Shown in pieces: positions 1 through 8,538 of a DNA stretch of 63,666 bases (positions are counted from its first letter, which is position 1; each line of letters opens with the position of its first letter). The notes under the pieces are model-generated. The model made no database searches. It worked only from the letters and a program-made list of their open reading frames with translations, and was not told the origin of the DNA. The translations under genes were made by a program, and so were the position numbers. The stretch is from positions 1 through 63,666 of the forward strand of contig NZ_JAEMRD010000005.1 in assembly GCF_016463485.1 (NCBI RefSeq), in the 5' to 3' direction. Source of the DNA: Brevundimonas sp. Its GTDB lineage: Bacteria; Pseudomonadota; Alphaproteobacteria; Caulobacterales; Caulobacteraceae.

Positions 1-2
1 AC

Positions 3-95
3 CCGGTCCCGCCCGAAGAAGCCCTGCTGACCATGCGCGTCATCGACGCCGGCCTTCGCAGCGCCCGCGAGCGGCGCGAAGTCATCCTCGGATAG
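3..95 (+). CDS. C-terminal end of probable Gfo/Idh/MocA-family oxidoreductase (partial)
   Basis: An open frame runs in from the window edge and stops at TAG 93-95. It gives about 30 residues containing MRVIDAGLRSARERREV. A short 'RVIDA.LRSAREGR' helix near the C-terminus is typical of Gfo/Idh/MocA NAD(P)-dependent sugar or inositol oxidoreductases, so that is the best guess. The catalytic and Rossmann parts lie outside the window. The stop codon overlaps the 3' end of the convergent hydrolase gene by 14 bp. The family call rests on this short tail only. Confidence 0.5.
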   Translation, partial: PVPPEEALLTMRVIDAGLRSARERREVILG

Positions 96-840
96 CGTGG
101 ACCGCCTCGACCAGCCGGTCGAGATCGGCGGGCGTGGACAGCCGGTGATCCCCGCCCTCGATCAGGTCCAGCCGCACATCGCCGCCCTTCAGCCGCTCGA
201 CAAGTTCGATCGCGTGGGTCCAGGGCACGGTCGCATCCGCCCGGCCCTGAAGGATATGGACCGGCGCCGCGATGCCGATGGGCCCGTCCAGCAACATCCA
301 GCCCTTCGCCTCCTCGAACATGGTCCGGGTCAGGGCATAGGCGCCCAGACCCTCTTCGACCACCACCGTTTCCCCGTCTCTCAGGATCGCCTGCCGTTCA
401 TGATCCGCCAGCCCCGGCCACATCAGCCGTTCGGTGAAATCCTGGGCCGGATTGACGAGCACCAGCCCGGCCACCGCGTCCGGCCTCGCCAGCGCCGCCA
501 GCAGGGCGATCCACCCGCCCATCGACGACCCGACCAGCACCACCTGCCCCGGGATGCTGTCGATCACCGCCACCGCGTCCTCGCGCCACCGCCCGATGGT
601 GGCCGCCTTCCAGTCCCCGCTGGACCGGCCATGGGCGAAATGATCGTACCTCAGGAAGGCCCACCCCCGCGCCTTCGCCGCCGCCTCCAGCGCCAGGGCC
701 TTGGTCCCCTCCATGTCCGACCGGAAGCCGCCGATCCAGATCACCGTCGGCCCCTCCCCCGACACCTGCTTGTAGGCCAGCGTCTCGCCGTCCGGCCGGC
801 GGATGAAGCGGTGGGCGTCGTCGTTGTCGGCGTCGGTCAA
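82..840 (-). CDS. alpha/beta hydrolase
   Basis: A compact alpha/beta-fold serine hydrolase of about 252 residues, probably cytosolic (no signal peptide seen). The nucleophile elbow is GSSMGG, with Ser106 when counted from the chosen start. The acid is probably the Asp in GRADATVP, and the His lies in GGDHRLS. The core is preceded by IWIGGFRSD, an oxyanion-type strand-turn. The frame is open further upstream to an ATG at 924, but that would run into the divergent glycosyltransferase. A TTG at 840 preceded by AGGA on the minus strand is a better start. The substrate cannot be told; the general look is of small-ester or thioester hydrolases. Confidence 0.85.
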   Translation of the reverse strand: MTDADNDDAHRFIRRPDGETLAYKQVSGEGPTVIWIGGFRSDMEGTKALALEAAAKARGWAFLRYDHFAHGRSSGDWKAATIGRWREDAVAVIDSIPGQVVLVGSSMGGWIALLAALARPDAVAGLVLVNPAQDFTERLMWPGLADHERQAILRDGETVVVEEGLGAYALTRTMFEEAKGWMLLDGPIGIAAPVHILQGRADATVPWTHAIELVERLKGGDVRLDLIEGGDHRLSTPADLDRLVEAVHAIRG

Positions 841-902
841 GTCGGGTCCTGTCCAGTTCGGCGCGGTTGGCGATCCGGTCGCGGCTCGCGTATGAGCGCA
901 CC

Positions 903-1877
903 ATGCCCGCAACGCCCCGCGCACCGATAGTCCTGTTCGTAACCTCCAACCGCATCGGCGACTGTGTGATCTCGTCCGGGATCATCCGCGAGATCAGCCG
1001 CCAGTTGCCGGGCGCCCGGATCACCGTCGCGGCCGGTCGCCCCCCCGCCCCCTTCTTCCGCGCCGCGCCCGGCGTGGTCCGCACCATCGTGCTCGACAAG
1101 AAGAAGGCCGCCGGCCACTGGCTGGACCTGTGGAAACAGGTCGTCGGGACCCAGTGGGACCTGGTGATCGACATCCGGGGCTCGGCACTCAGCTATCTGA
1201 TCCCGGCAAAGCGCCGCGTGATCTACAACCGCTCGTGGGAGACCGGCCTGCGCAAGGTCGAGATGGTCTCGCGCCTTATCGGATCGGACGTGCCGCTCGA
1301 TCCGGAGATCTGGCTGGACGATCAGGCGCGCGCACAGGCTGCCGCCGTCATCGACCCGCAACGGGCGATGGGCCCAGGGCCGGGCCCGATCCTCGCCCTC
1401 GCCCCCATCGCCCATCAACCTGGCAAGAGCTGGCCCGCCGAGCGCTGGGGCCAGCTGGTCGCGCGGTTGATGGCCGAGCCGCGTTTCGACGGCTGGCGCT
1501 TCATGCCCGTCGGCGGCCCCGGCGACCGGCCGCCCGCGACCCCGGCCCTCGAGACGGCCGGAGACCGCGCCATCGACTTCGTCGGCAAGGGCGACATACT
1601 GGCCTCCGCCGCCGCGATCGACCGGGCGGCCCTGTTCGTCGGCAACGATTCCGGCCTGATGCACGTCGCAGCCGCCCTGGGCCGGCCGACACTGGGTCTG
1701 TTCGGTCCGACCGAGTGGTGGCTTTACGGCCCGTGGGGCCCGCGCACCCGCACCGTGGCCTCCAACGAGACGCGCGGCCAGTTCGCCCCGATCGAGGACC
1801 TGAGCGTCGATCATGTGTTCGACGCCGTCCTGGCCCTGCACGATGACTTCATCGGCGCGGGCGAAGGCGCGAGGTGA
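903..1877 (+). CDS. glycosyltransferase family 9 protein (heptosyltransferase-like)
   Basis: A GT-B glycosyltransferase of 324 residues related to ADP-heptose:LPS heptosyltransferases (WaaC/WaaF/RfaQ type), which extend the LPS core at the inner face of the inner membrane. The N-terminus has the family pattern FVTSNRIGDCVIS. The C-terminal nucleotide-sugar site has GNDSGLMHVAAALGRPTLGL followed by FGPT, the GT9 signature. A TTG at 867 would add 12 residues, but ATG 903 places the Rossmann strand at the usual distance from the N-terminus. It is divergent from the hydrolase. The donor and acceptor are unknown. LPS core work is the family expectation, and LPS is also the anchor for S-layers in Caulobacter. 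Confidence 0.9.
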   Translation: MPATPRAPIVLFVTSNRIGDCVISSGIIREISRQLPGARITVAAGRPPAPFFRAAPGVVRTIVLDKKKAAGHWLDLWKQVVGTQWDLVIDIRGSALSYLIPAKRRVIYNRSWETGLRKVEMVSRLIGSDVPLDPEIWLDDQARAQAAAVIDPQRAMGPGPGPILALAPIAHQPGKSWPAERWGQLVARLMAEPRFDGWRFMPVGGPGDRPPATPALETAGDRAIDFVGKGDILASAAAIDRAALFVGNDSGLMHVAAALGRPTLGLFGPTEWWLYGPWGPRTRTVASNETRGQFAPIEDLSVDHVFDAVLALHDDFIGAGEGAR

Positions 1878-1983
1878 GGCCGATCGCCCACCGGTCCGCC
1901 TTGTAAATCGGCGTCTTCAAGCGCATATAGCGCCCCTTGGGGAACGCGGCGCCAGACCGCGCGCTGACCCCTGCACGACCGAC

Positions 1984-2017
1984 TTTCAGACTATTCAGAC
2001 CTTTCAGACCCTTTTCG
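1984..2017. repeat. 9-bp-periodic TTTCAGACC-type repeat in the infC leader
   Basis: Three near-copies of TTCAGAC at 8-9 bp spacing end in a T-rich CTTTTCG. The first 26 bases match positions 37908-37933 with two mismatches, so this is a dispersed element rather than chance. It sits 35 bp before the infC start and must lie in the transcript leader or promoter. Confidence 0.6.
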
Positions 2018-2051
2018 TCCACACAAGGAAACGACGCTCATTCGCCGTCCG

Positions 2052-2573
2052 ATGAACCAGCCGCCCGTCAAGGATGGCCCCCCCATGAACCACGATATCC
2101 GCGCGCCGCGCGTTCTGCTCATCGATCAGAACGGCGAAAAGCAGGGCGTCATGCCGACGTCCGCAGCGCTGGAAGCCGCCGAAGAGGCAGGCATGGACCT
2201 GGTTCAGATCGTGTCCACCTCCGAACCGCCGGTGGCCAAGATCCTCGACTACGGCAAGTTCCGTTTCCAGGAGCAGAAGAAGAAGGCCGAGGCCAGGAAG
2301 CGCCAGAAGGTCGTCGAGCTCAAGGAAATCAAGCTGCGTCCCAACATCGACGTTCACGACTATGAGGTGAAGGCCAAGGCCATGCACCGCTTCTTCGACG
2401 AGGGCGACAAGGTCAAGGTGACGCTTCGCTTCCGCGGCCGCGAGATGGCCCACCCCGAACTGGGCATGAAGCTGTTGAACAAGGTCCAGGCCGACTTCGA
2501 CGAGATCGCCAAGGTCGAATATGCACCCCGCATGGAAGGCCGCCAGATGATCATGATCCTGGCCCCGAAGTAG
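2052..2573 (+). CDS. infC: translation initiation factor IF-3
   Basis: IF-3 binds the 30S subunit, blocks 50S joining and proofreads initiator-tRNA pairing. The protein has 173 residues, the normal length. The N-domain has [19 protein letters not shown], then a Lys/Glu-rich linker (about residues 75-95), then the C-domain ending in [15 protein letters not shown], all classic. Many bacteria start infC at a rare AUU or AUC. Here an ordinary ATG at 2052 fits, with a second ATG at 2085, so the usual rare-codon autoregulation is not evident. A strong terminator follows, and rpmI-rplT lie 2.2 kb downstream beyond an S9 peptidase instead of directly adjacent. Confidence 0.97.
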   Translation: MNQPPVKDGPPMNHDIRAPRVLLIDQNGEKQGVMPTSAALEAAEEAGMDLVQIVSTSEPPVAKILDYGKFRFQEQKKKAEARKRQKVVELKEIKLRPNIDVHDYEVKAKAMHRFFDEGDKVKVTLRFRGREMAHPELGMKLLNKVQADFDEIAKVEYAPRMEGRQMIMILAPK

Positions 2574-2597
2574 GGCCGGATTACCGTCCGAGACCCC

Positions 2598-2626
2598 AAC
2601 GCCCCGGCCCACGCCGGGGCGTTTTT
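2598..2626 (+). terminator. rho-independent terminator after infC
   Basis: An 11-bp perfect stem (AACGCCCCGGC pairing with GCCGGGGCGTT) with a 4-base loop runs into TTTTT, 25 bases after the infC stop. It separates infC from the downstream peptidase. Confidence 0.9.
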
Positions 2627-2685
2627 CGTTTGCGGGTCACCCGCCGCGCGTTACGGTTGCGCCCGAGTAGCGGGGGAGTTCGGGG

Positions 2686-4656
2686 ATGATGGGTCGGCTG
2701 TCGCGAAGGGCTTCGCTGTGTCTGGCGATGGCAGCGATCCTCGGGGCCGGACCCGTCCTGGCACAGCAGCCTGCGCCTCCACCGCTATCGGCCTATGGGG
2801 CCCTGCCGGCGACCGAACTGGTGCAACTGTCGCCGTCCGGCGACCGGCTTGCCTTCATCACCGTGGTCGGGGAAGAGCGCCGCTTGGCCACCATCGATCT
2901 GACGACGAACCGCGGCCTGGGCGCTATCAGCGTCGGCGCGGCCAAGGTCCGCGACGTGGAGTGGATCGACGAGGAGCGGGTGCTGATCACCACCTCCAGC
3001 ACCGAAAGCCTACCCCAGATCGGCCTGGACAAGAACGAGTTGTACATGGGCCAGGTCTTCAACCTGCCCAACCGCCGGGTGGTGCGGATGCTGGCTGCCA
3101 CCCGCACCCTGTTCCCCGCCCTTCTGAGTGCTGTGCGCATACGACCCGGCGAAGACCGGCCCGACCTTTATGTCCGGGCCCATTCGTTCCAGGCACCGGG
3201 CGCGCTGGACCTGTATCGCGTCAATCCGGACACGGGCGGGGCTCGCCTGGCCGAGAGCATGACGCGCGACACCGACGACTTCATCCTGGACGACGGTGGC
3301 CGCAGCTTGGCCCGCAGTGTCTACAACGAACGGTCCCGAACCTGGAGCCTGCTGCTGCGCCAGGGCAGCCGGTTCAACGAGACCTGGCGCGTCTCCGCGC
3401 CGCTGGATCAGCCCGCCCTGATCGGCTTGGGCCTGACCGGCGAGAGCGTGATCGTCGCCGCAGACCGCCCGGACCTGCACCGCGAAGGCCGCGAGGACGC
3501 CGAGTTCTTCGACGTGAACATGGCCACCGGCGCCTGGCGGCCCGTAAGGTTCGAGTTCGATCCGGAAGATCTGCTGTTCCACCCGGTGACGCGGCGAATG
3601 ATAGGGGCCAGTCGGTTGGAGAACACGGGGCGGCGGTATGTCTTCGCCGACGAGGCCGCCGGGCTGCTGTGGGCCAGTATCGAACAGTCCCTGCCAGGGG
3701 TCGCGCCCGAGCTGGTGAGCTGGAGCGACGACCTGCGCACCGCCGTGGTCTACACCAATGGGCCCGGGGATGCCGGGGCCTATCGGCTGATTGACCTGGA
3801 CACGCGGGAGCTCCGATCGGTGGGCCACGCCTACGTTGACATCGCGCCGGAACAGGTGGCTTCGATCCAGCCGATCCAGTTCAAGGCCGCCGACGGCCTC
3901 GACCTCCATGGCTACCTGACCACGCCACCCGGCGGAGCAGCGCGCAACCTGCCCCTGGTCGTGCTCGCCCACGGTGGGCCGGCGAGCCGCGATGTCATGG
4001 GATTCGACTGGTGGTCCCAGGCCCTGGCTTCGCGCGGTTATGCGGTGCTTCAGGTCAATTTTCGGGGCTCGACCGGATACGGCCAGGCCTTCATGGAGGC
4101 CGGTTACGGCGAATGGGGCCGCAAGATGCAGACCGACCTTTCGGACGGGGTGCGCCATCTCGCCGCCCAGGGGATCATCGATCCAGAGCGCGTCTGCATC
4201 GTCGGTGCCAGCTACGGCGGCTATGCGGCGCTGGCCGGGGCCACCCTGGACAAAGGCGTCTATCGCTGCGCCGTTTCGGTGGCGGGGGTGGCGGACCTGC
4301 GCGACATGGTCGCCTATGCCGCCGAGCGCGGCGAACGACGCGACAACAGTACCGTGCGCTACTGGAACCGGTTCATGGGCGGCGACGGCCCCGGTGACCG
4401 GTCGATGGACGCCCGCTCTCCGGCCCGTCAGGCCGCCTCGGCCGACGCGCCGATCCTGCTGATCCATGGTCGCGACGACGTCGTGGTGCCGATCGCCCAG
4501 AGCCGGTCCATGGCCAGCGCCCTGCGTCGCGCAGGCAAGCCGCATGAGTTCATCGAACTGGATGGCGAGGATCACTGGCTTTCGCGCGCCGACACCCGCA
4601 CCCGGATGCTCACCGAGACTGTTCGGTTCCTGGAGGCGAACAATCCGGCGCGCTAG
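2686..4656 (+). CDS. exported S9-family prolyl oligopeptidase-type serine peptidase
   Basis: A 656-residue peptidase of the prolyl oligopeptidase clan (S9C/acylaminoacyl-peptidase-like). It has a Sec signal peptide with probable cleavage after ...PVLA (residue 26), so it acts in the periplasm or outside the cell. Residues about 30-400 form a beta-propeller-like region with WD-type strands. The alpha/beta hydrolase domain holds the nucleophile in GASYGGYAAL (Ser509), the acid in HGRDDVVVP (Asp597 or 598) and the His in GEDHWLS (His630). It lies alone between the infC terminator and the rpmI leader. Its substrates are probably short peptides. ATG 2689 is an equally possible start. Confidence 0.92.
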   Translation: MMGRLSRRASLCLAMAAILGAGPVLAQQPAPPPLSAYGALPATELVQLSPSGDRLAFITVVGEERRLATIDLTTNRGLGAISVGAAKVRDVEWIDEERVLITTSSTESLPQIGLDKNELYMGQVFNLPNRRVVRMLAATRTLFPALLSAVRIRPGEDRPDLYVRAHSFQAPGALDLYRVNPDTGGARLAESMTRDTDDFILDDGGRSLARSVYNERSRTWSLLLRQGSRFNETWRVSAPLDQPALIGLGLTGESVIVAADRPDLHREGREDAEFFDVNMATGAWRPVRFEFDPEDLLFHPVTRRMIGASRLENTGRRYVFADEAAGLLWASIEQSLPGVAPELVSWSDDLRTAVVYTNGPGDAGAYRLIDLDTRELRSVGHAYVDIAPEQVASIQPIQFKAADGLDLHGYLTTPPGGAARNLPLVVLAHGGPASRDVMGFDWWSQALASRGYAVLQVNFRGSTGYGQAFMEAGYGEWGRKMQTDLSDGVRHLAAQGIIDPERVCIVGASYGGYAALAGATLDKGVYRCAVSVAGVADLRDMVAYAAERGERRDNSTVRYWNRFMGGDGPGDRSMDARSPARQAASADAPILLIHGRDDVVVPIAQSRSMASALRRAGKPHEFIELDGEDHWLSRADTRTRMLTETVRFLEANNPAR

Positions 4657-4783
4657 AAACGGGGCCGTGAGCCAGACTCGGCTTGCCTTTGCGGGTGGTT
4701 TCGCCTACTAGCCGCGCCTTCGCCTACGAACCGCCGGGCTAATGGCATGCCTTGGCGGTTCTCGAACCGGGAAACTCAACTTT

Positions 4784-4813
4784 GGGCTCAAGTAGCCCGA
4801 AGGGCGGTAGCCC
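4784..4813 (+). promoter_or_regulatory. two stem-loops in the rpmI leader
   Basis: GGGCT (4784-4788) pairs with AGCCC (4794-4798) around CAAGT. Immediately after, GGGC (4802-4805) pairs with GCCC (4810-4813) around GGTA. They end 19 bases before the rpmI start. L20 autoregulates infC-rpmI-rplT operons in other bacteria through leader structures. Whether these hairpins do so here is inference. Confidence 0.4.
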
Positions 4814-4832
4814 CCTCAAGATGAGAGTGAAA

Positions 4833-5030
4833 ATGCCGAAACTGAAGACGAAGTCGGGCGCCAAGAAGCGCTTTTCTTTCACTGCGACGGGCAAGGTAAA
4901 GTCCGGCGTTGCGGGCAAGCGTCACCGCTTGATCAGCCACAACTCCAAATACATCCGTCAGAACCGCGGCACCAAGGTCATGGCCGACGCCGACGCCAAG
5001 AAGATCAAGTCCTACATGCCCTACGCGTAA
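4833..5030 (+). CDS. rpmI: 50S ribosomal protein L35
   Basis: L35 is a small basic protein of the large subunit. The sequence [16 protein letters not shown]...GKRH is the family hallmark, and 65 residues is the normal length. An in-frame ATG at 4821 (MRVK) and a frame open further upstream exist, but the conserved N-terminus MPKLKTKS fixes the start at 4833. The ribosome-binding region is weak (GAGAGTG). It is followed at 135 bp by rplT, in the usual rpmI-rplT order. Confidence 0.97.
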   Translation: MPKLKTKSGAKKRFSFTATGKVKSGVAGKRHRLISHNSKYIRQNRGTKVMADADAKKIKSYMPYA

Positions 5031-5165
5031 GCGTAGCGCAGCAGCACTGACCTCCACACCGCATCGTCGCACTGAACAGAAATCAGGCGGCCCTCAAGCA
5101 GCAAGCGCCCCGCTTTTCAAGATTTGGGTCGCGCGCATCAGGGCCCCTTCCGAAGGAAAAACATC

Positions 5166-5519
5166 ATGGCTCGCGTAAAAAGGGGCGTCGTATCGCACGC
5201 CCGCCACAAGAAGGTTCTCGAACAGGCCAAGGGCTTCTCGGGTCGCCGCAAGAACACCATCCGCACGGCCAAGGCCGCCGTCGACCGCGCGGGGCAATAC
5301 GCCTATCGCGACCGCCGCACGAACAAGCGCAACTTCCGCGCCCTGTGGATCCAGCGCATCAACGCCGCCGCCCGCCAGGAAGGCTTCACCTACTCGCAGT
5401 TCATCCATGGCCTGGGCCTGGCCGGCATCGAGCTGGACCGCAAGGTCCTGGCCGCGATCGCCGCCGATGAAACCGGCTTCAAGGCCATCGCCGACAAGGT
5501 CCGCGCCGCCCTGGCGTAA
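5166..5519 (+). CDS. rplT: 50S ribosomal protein L20
   Basis: L20 is an assembly protein that binds 23S rRNA early. The 117 residues start MARVKRGV, then [16 protein letters not shown] and [18 protein letters not shown], as in all L20 proteins. The start at 5166 is preceded by AAGGA at good spacing; upstream in-frame codons have no such site. It is last of the rpmI-rplT pair, with a terminator right after it. In other bacteria L20 represses its own operon. Confidence 0.98.
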   Translation: MARVKRGVVSHARHKKVLEQAKGFSGRRKNTIRTAKAAVDRAGQYAYRDRRTNKRNFRALWIQRINAAARQEGFTYSQFIHGLGLAGIELDRKVLAAIAADETGFKAIADKVRAALA

Positions 5520-5541
5520 GACTGTTCGGTCTACCGATCTG

Positions 5542-5575
5542 AAACGCCCGTCCCGGTCTCCGGGGCGGGCGTTTT
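5542..5575. terminator. terminator after rplT, possibly shared with the convergent kinase gene
   Basis: A 15-bp stem (5542-5556 with 5560-5574, one G.T wobble) with a 3-base loop and TTTT on its 3' side. It ends four bases before the stop of the convergent histidine kinase, so it may serve both strands: the A-run on its 5' side becomes a T-run on the minus strand. Confidence 0.85.
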
Positions 5576-5579
5576 CGAT

Positions 5580-7196
5580 TCAGGCCGCGACCCTGGCCGT
5601 GTCGGAGGCCTCGGCGTCGCGCGACAGCGCCCGTCGCATGGCGTCCAGCAACAGGTCGGGCTGGATCGGCTTCTGGACGACCCCGTCCATGCCGGCCGCA
5701 AGATAGGTCGAGGCGTCGCGCTCATCGGCGTTGGCCGTCAGGGCGATGATCGGCACGGACGCGACCGGGCCGCCGAGGCTTCGGATGGCCCGGGTCGCGG
5801 CGACCCCGTCCATGACGGGCATCTTGATGTCCATCAGGATCAGATCGAATGCTCCGACCCGGGCCGCCTCGACGGCCTCGCGGCCGTTGTGCGCGGTTTC
5901 GGCCGTGGCCCCGAACATCTCCAGCAGGTTGCAGGCGACGAACCGGTTGGTGGCGTTGTCGTCGACGACCAGGACATGGACGGTCTCGTGTGGTGTCGGC
6001 TCCGCGCGCTCCTCGCGACCGTCGCGGCGGTCCGGGTCGGCGCGGTTCAGGACGACCACCGCCCGGAAGCGCGCGCCGCCGCCGGGCGCCTCTTCCAGCA
6101 CGATCGAACCGTCCATCGATTCGGCGATCTGGCGACAGATGGCCAGACCCAGTCCGGCACCGGCTCCCGACCGACTGGCGGCTCCGGTGTTAAAGGGCTG
6201 GAAGATGTTGGCGGCGGCGCCTTCGGGCACGCCCGGTCCCGTATCGTCCACCGTCATCTCGACCGCGACGCGGCCCGCGACCGTCCGGCCCGCGATGGAC
6301 ACGGTGACGCCCCCCGCCTCGGTGAACTTGAGCGCATTGCCGATCAGATTGTTGAGCATCTGCTTCAGACGCATCCCGTCGGCAATGATCCAGTCGCAAT
6401 CCTCGACGTCCGTCAGGACCTGGAACCGCAGCGCCTTCTCCTCGGCCCGCGCGCGCCAGAGGCGATCCAGATCCCCGGCAAGGGCGACCAGATCGACCGG
6501 TTCGAGATCCAGCGTCATCATCCCGGCCCCGGCGCGCGACATGTCCAGGGCGTCGGTCAGCAGCCGCAGCAGGGATTCGCCTGAGTCGAGAATGGTGCGG
6601 ACATAGGGCTGCAGCTCCGCCTGTTCCAGCTTGCGCTCCATCAGGGCCGCGACGCCCAGCACCCCGTTCAGAGGCGTGCGGATTTCATGGCTCATGACCG
6701 CCAGAAACTCGGACTTGGCGCGGCTGGACGCGGACGCTTCGGATTCCGCCACGGCGAGGTTGTGGTTCAGGGCCTCCATTTCCGCCGCGCGCTGACGATA
6801 GAGGGCCGCGCCGGCCCGCATCAGATGCAGGGCCGACCCGACACCGAGATATCGACCGTCCCGAACCACGATGAAGCCGCCCAGCAGGGCACCCAGCTCG
6901 GCGTCGTCCAGGGTCTGGAAGAAGATGTCGGCGCTGGTGTCCGCTTCGGCCACCCGCGCATCGGCGTCCATCAGACTTTGAGCAGGGCGACGCGCGTAGA
7001 GGGCGCGGCCGAACTCCGCAGCCATCCTCAAGGTGAAGGCGTTGCGCTCTATGAGGCCCAGGGGCCGGCCTTCCTCATCGACAACGGCGATGGCGAGGGT
7101 GTTGGGTTCCGACTGAAAGCGATCGAAGACCAGGGCACCCGGCGCATCGGGCGCGACGGGGGCGATCGCCTCGACGTAGTCCCCAATCCTGGCCAT
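5580..7196 (-). CDS. soluble hybrid histidine kinase with N-terminal CBS-like sensor and C-terminal receiver
   Basis: A 538-residue two-component kinase. Residues about 10-130 look like a pair of CBS-type or related ligand modules (LAIAVVDEEGRPLGLIERNAF; GGFIVVRDGRYLGVG). Then come a helical linker, HisKA with SHEIRTPLNGVLG (phospho-His170), and HATPase_c with LNNLIGNALKF (N box, Asn287), DDTGPGVP and GAGLGLAI. The receiver starts near residue 405, with VVDDN, phospho-acceptor Asp456 in LMDIKMP and Lys509. No membrane span is visible, so it senses an internal signal. No DNA-binding output is attached, so the phosphate presumably goes on to an Hpt protein elsewhere. It is convergent with rplT. 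Confidence 0.92.
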   Translation of the reverse strand: MARIGDYVEAIAPVAPDAPGALVFDRFQSEPNTLAIAVVDEEGRPLGLIERNAFTLRMAAEFGRALYARRPAQSLMDADARVAEADTSADIFFQTLDDAELGALLGGFIVVRDGRYLGVGSALHLMRAGAALYRQRAAEMEALNHNLAVAESEASASSRAKSEFLAVMSHEIRTPLNGVLGVAALMERKLEQAELQPYVRTILDSGESLLRLLTDALDMSRAGAGMMTLDLEPVDLVALAGDLDRLWRARAEEKALRFQVLTDVEDCDWIIADGMRLKQMLNNLIGNALKFTEAGGVTVSIAGRTVAGRVAVEMTVDDTGPGVPEGAAANIFQPFNTGAASRSGAGAGLGLAICRQIAESMDGSIVLEEAPGGGARFRAVVVLNRADPDRRDGREERAEPTPHETVHVLVVDDNATNRFVACNLLEMFGATAETAHNGREAVEAARVGAFDLILMDIKMPVMDGVAATRAIRSLGGPVASVPIIALTANADERDASTYLAAGMDGVVQKPIQPDLLLDAMRRALSRDAEASDTARVAA

Positions 7197-7311
7197 GCAC
7201 CCTCCCTGTTCCCCCTCAGCCTATGGGCCCCAACTTAATGGCGGCTTTGCCGGAGACGAAGGTTTCGTGGCAGTTCGGTGAAATCGGGCGGGGATCAACC
7301 GGGCGAGACGC

Positions 7312-7791
7312 CTACCGCTCCATGACCAGACAGGTCGAGGTCGCCGTCGCGTACAGCTTGCCGTCCAGGCCGCGCAGGTCGGCTTCGGAAAAGGCGGCGC
7401 GGCGGCCCATCTGGACGATGCGGCCGACGGCCCGCACCGGCGTGCCGGCCGTCAGGGCCTTGTGGAAGACGGTCTTGAGTTCCAGCGTCGTATAGGCCTG
7501 GGTGGGGCTCAGCATCGAATGCACCACACAGCCGCAGGCCGAATCGAGCACCGTCGCCATCCAGCCGCCGTGGACCGTGCCCAGCGGATTATAGACGGCG
7601 CGGGTCGGCGTGGCCTCGAACACGACCCGGCCTTCCTCGACCTCGATCAGCGAGAACCCTACCGTCTCGGCGATTGGCGCGATCTCGCCCTCCCCCGACA
7701 TCGCCAGACGCAACTGGGCGATCCCCGACAGGGCAGCGATATCGGCTGCAGCGGATTCGGACACGGGCTCGCTCCGGAGAGGAAACGTCAA
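7312..7791 (-). CDS. PaaI-type hotdog-fold thioesterase
   Basis: 159 residues with the PaaI/YigI signature NPLGTVHGGWMATVLDSACG at the start of the central hotdog helix. Members hydrolyse acyl-CoA or aryl-CoA thioesters, often to relieve trapped CoA during aromatic or fatty-acid breakdown. The N-terminal 40 residues are an extra helix common in this subgroup. It is downstream of the DUF3035 lipoprotein on the same strand, with a 100-bp gap, so probably a separate transcript. The substrate is not deducible from sequence. Confidence 0.88.
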   Translation of the reverse strand: MTFPLRSEPVSESAAADIAALSGIAQLRLAMSGEGEIAPIAETVGFSLIEVEEGRVVFEATPTRAVYNPLGTVHGGWMATVLDSACGCVVHSMLSPTQAYTTLELKTVFHKALTAGTPVRAVGRIVQMGRRAAFSEADLRGLDGKLYATATSTCLVMER

Positions 7792-7893
7792 GTCCGTTTA
7801 CAATAAGGACGCACCTGCTGGTGGCAAGCGATATCGTGCCAGCCTGCGCTCAAGCCGTGAGACACCGCCGCGCGAACGGTAGCGCCCTGAGGC

Positions 7894-8472
7894 TTACAAG
7901 CCCGGCAGCTTGAACCCGCTGGAGCGGCGCGGCTGGATCGCGATGCCCGACGTGTTGCCGGTCAGGGCCTGGAGCCGGGCGTTCTCGGTGGCGGCGTCGA
8001 TGGTCACGGCACCGGACGAGGTCTGGGCCGTGGTCGGGGCCTGGGAGGCCGCGTCGTCCTTGCGCCAGAACATGACGCGGTTGGCGAAGCTCTCTTCCTT
8101 GTGGGTCAGGTCGCCGAACTCGTCGTCGACGACATAGCGGGCCAGGGGGTCGGCGCGGTCGGCACCGGCGGCGGTGACCAGAGCCTGTTCGCCCGGCGTG
8201 CGGGTGATCGACTGGCGCTGACCCAGCAGGATCTGACGCGCGGCGCTCTCGGGGGCCAGTTCCTGGGGCCGGGGCTGGCCGGGCGAGGGCGGGCGCAGGC
8301 CATATTCAGGCGGCACGCTGAGCGGGGCGGTCGAGACGGTGACGAACTCGTCGGGCACGACCTTGGTCAGGCCGATCGACTGGCGCATCCCCTGGCAGGC
8401 GCCCAGCGACAGGGCGGACACGGCCAGCAGGGACACAATCCCGGTGCGGACGAAGGTTGCGGTGGTCATCAT
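7894..8472 (-). CDS. DUF3035-type lipoprotein
   Basis: 192 residues. The signal peptide ends in a lipobox (LSLGAC, lipidated Cys26), so it is a membrane-anchored periplasmic or outer-membrane lipoprotein. The core PDEFVTVSTAPLSVPPEYGL followed by RPPSPGQPRPQE is the alphaproteobacterial DUF3035 pattern. No function is established. It lies directly downstream of lspA, the peptidase that would process it, a neighbourhood I know from other alphaproteobacteria. Two ATG codons at the start (8472 or 8469) are equally usable. Confidence 0.85.
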   Translation of the reverse strand: MMTTATFVRTGIVSLLAVSALSLGACQGMRQSIGLTKVVPDEFVTVSTAPLSVPPEYGLRPPSPGQPRPQELAPESAARQILLGQRQSITRTPGEQALVTAAGADRADPLARYVVDDEFGDLTHKEESFANRVMFWRKDDAASQAPTTAQTSSGAVTIDAATENARLQALTGNTSGIAIQPRRSSGFKLPGL

Positions 8473-8538
8473 GGTTCGCTTCGGTTCCGGACCCGACTGA
8501 CGCGGGCTATGCAGATCGAAAAGGCAAAGAGCGGCTGA

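Noticed and set aside
841..924. N-terminal extension of the alpha/beta hydrolase to the ATG at 924
   Set aside because: It overlaps the divergent glycosyltransferase start and reads as low-complexity sequence; TTG 840 has AGGA before it.
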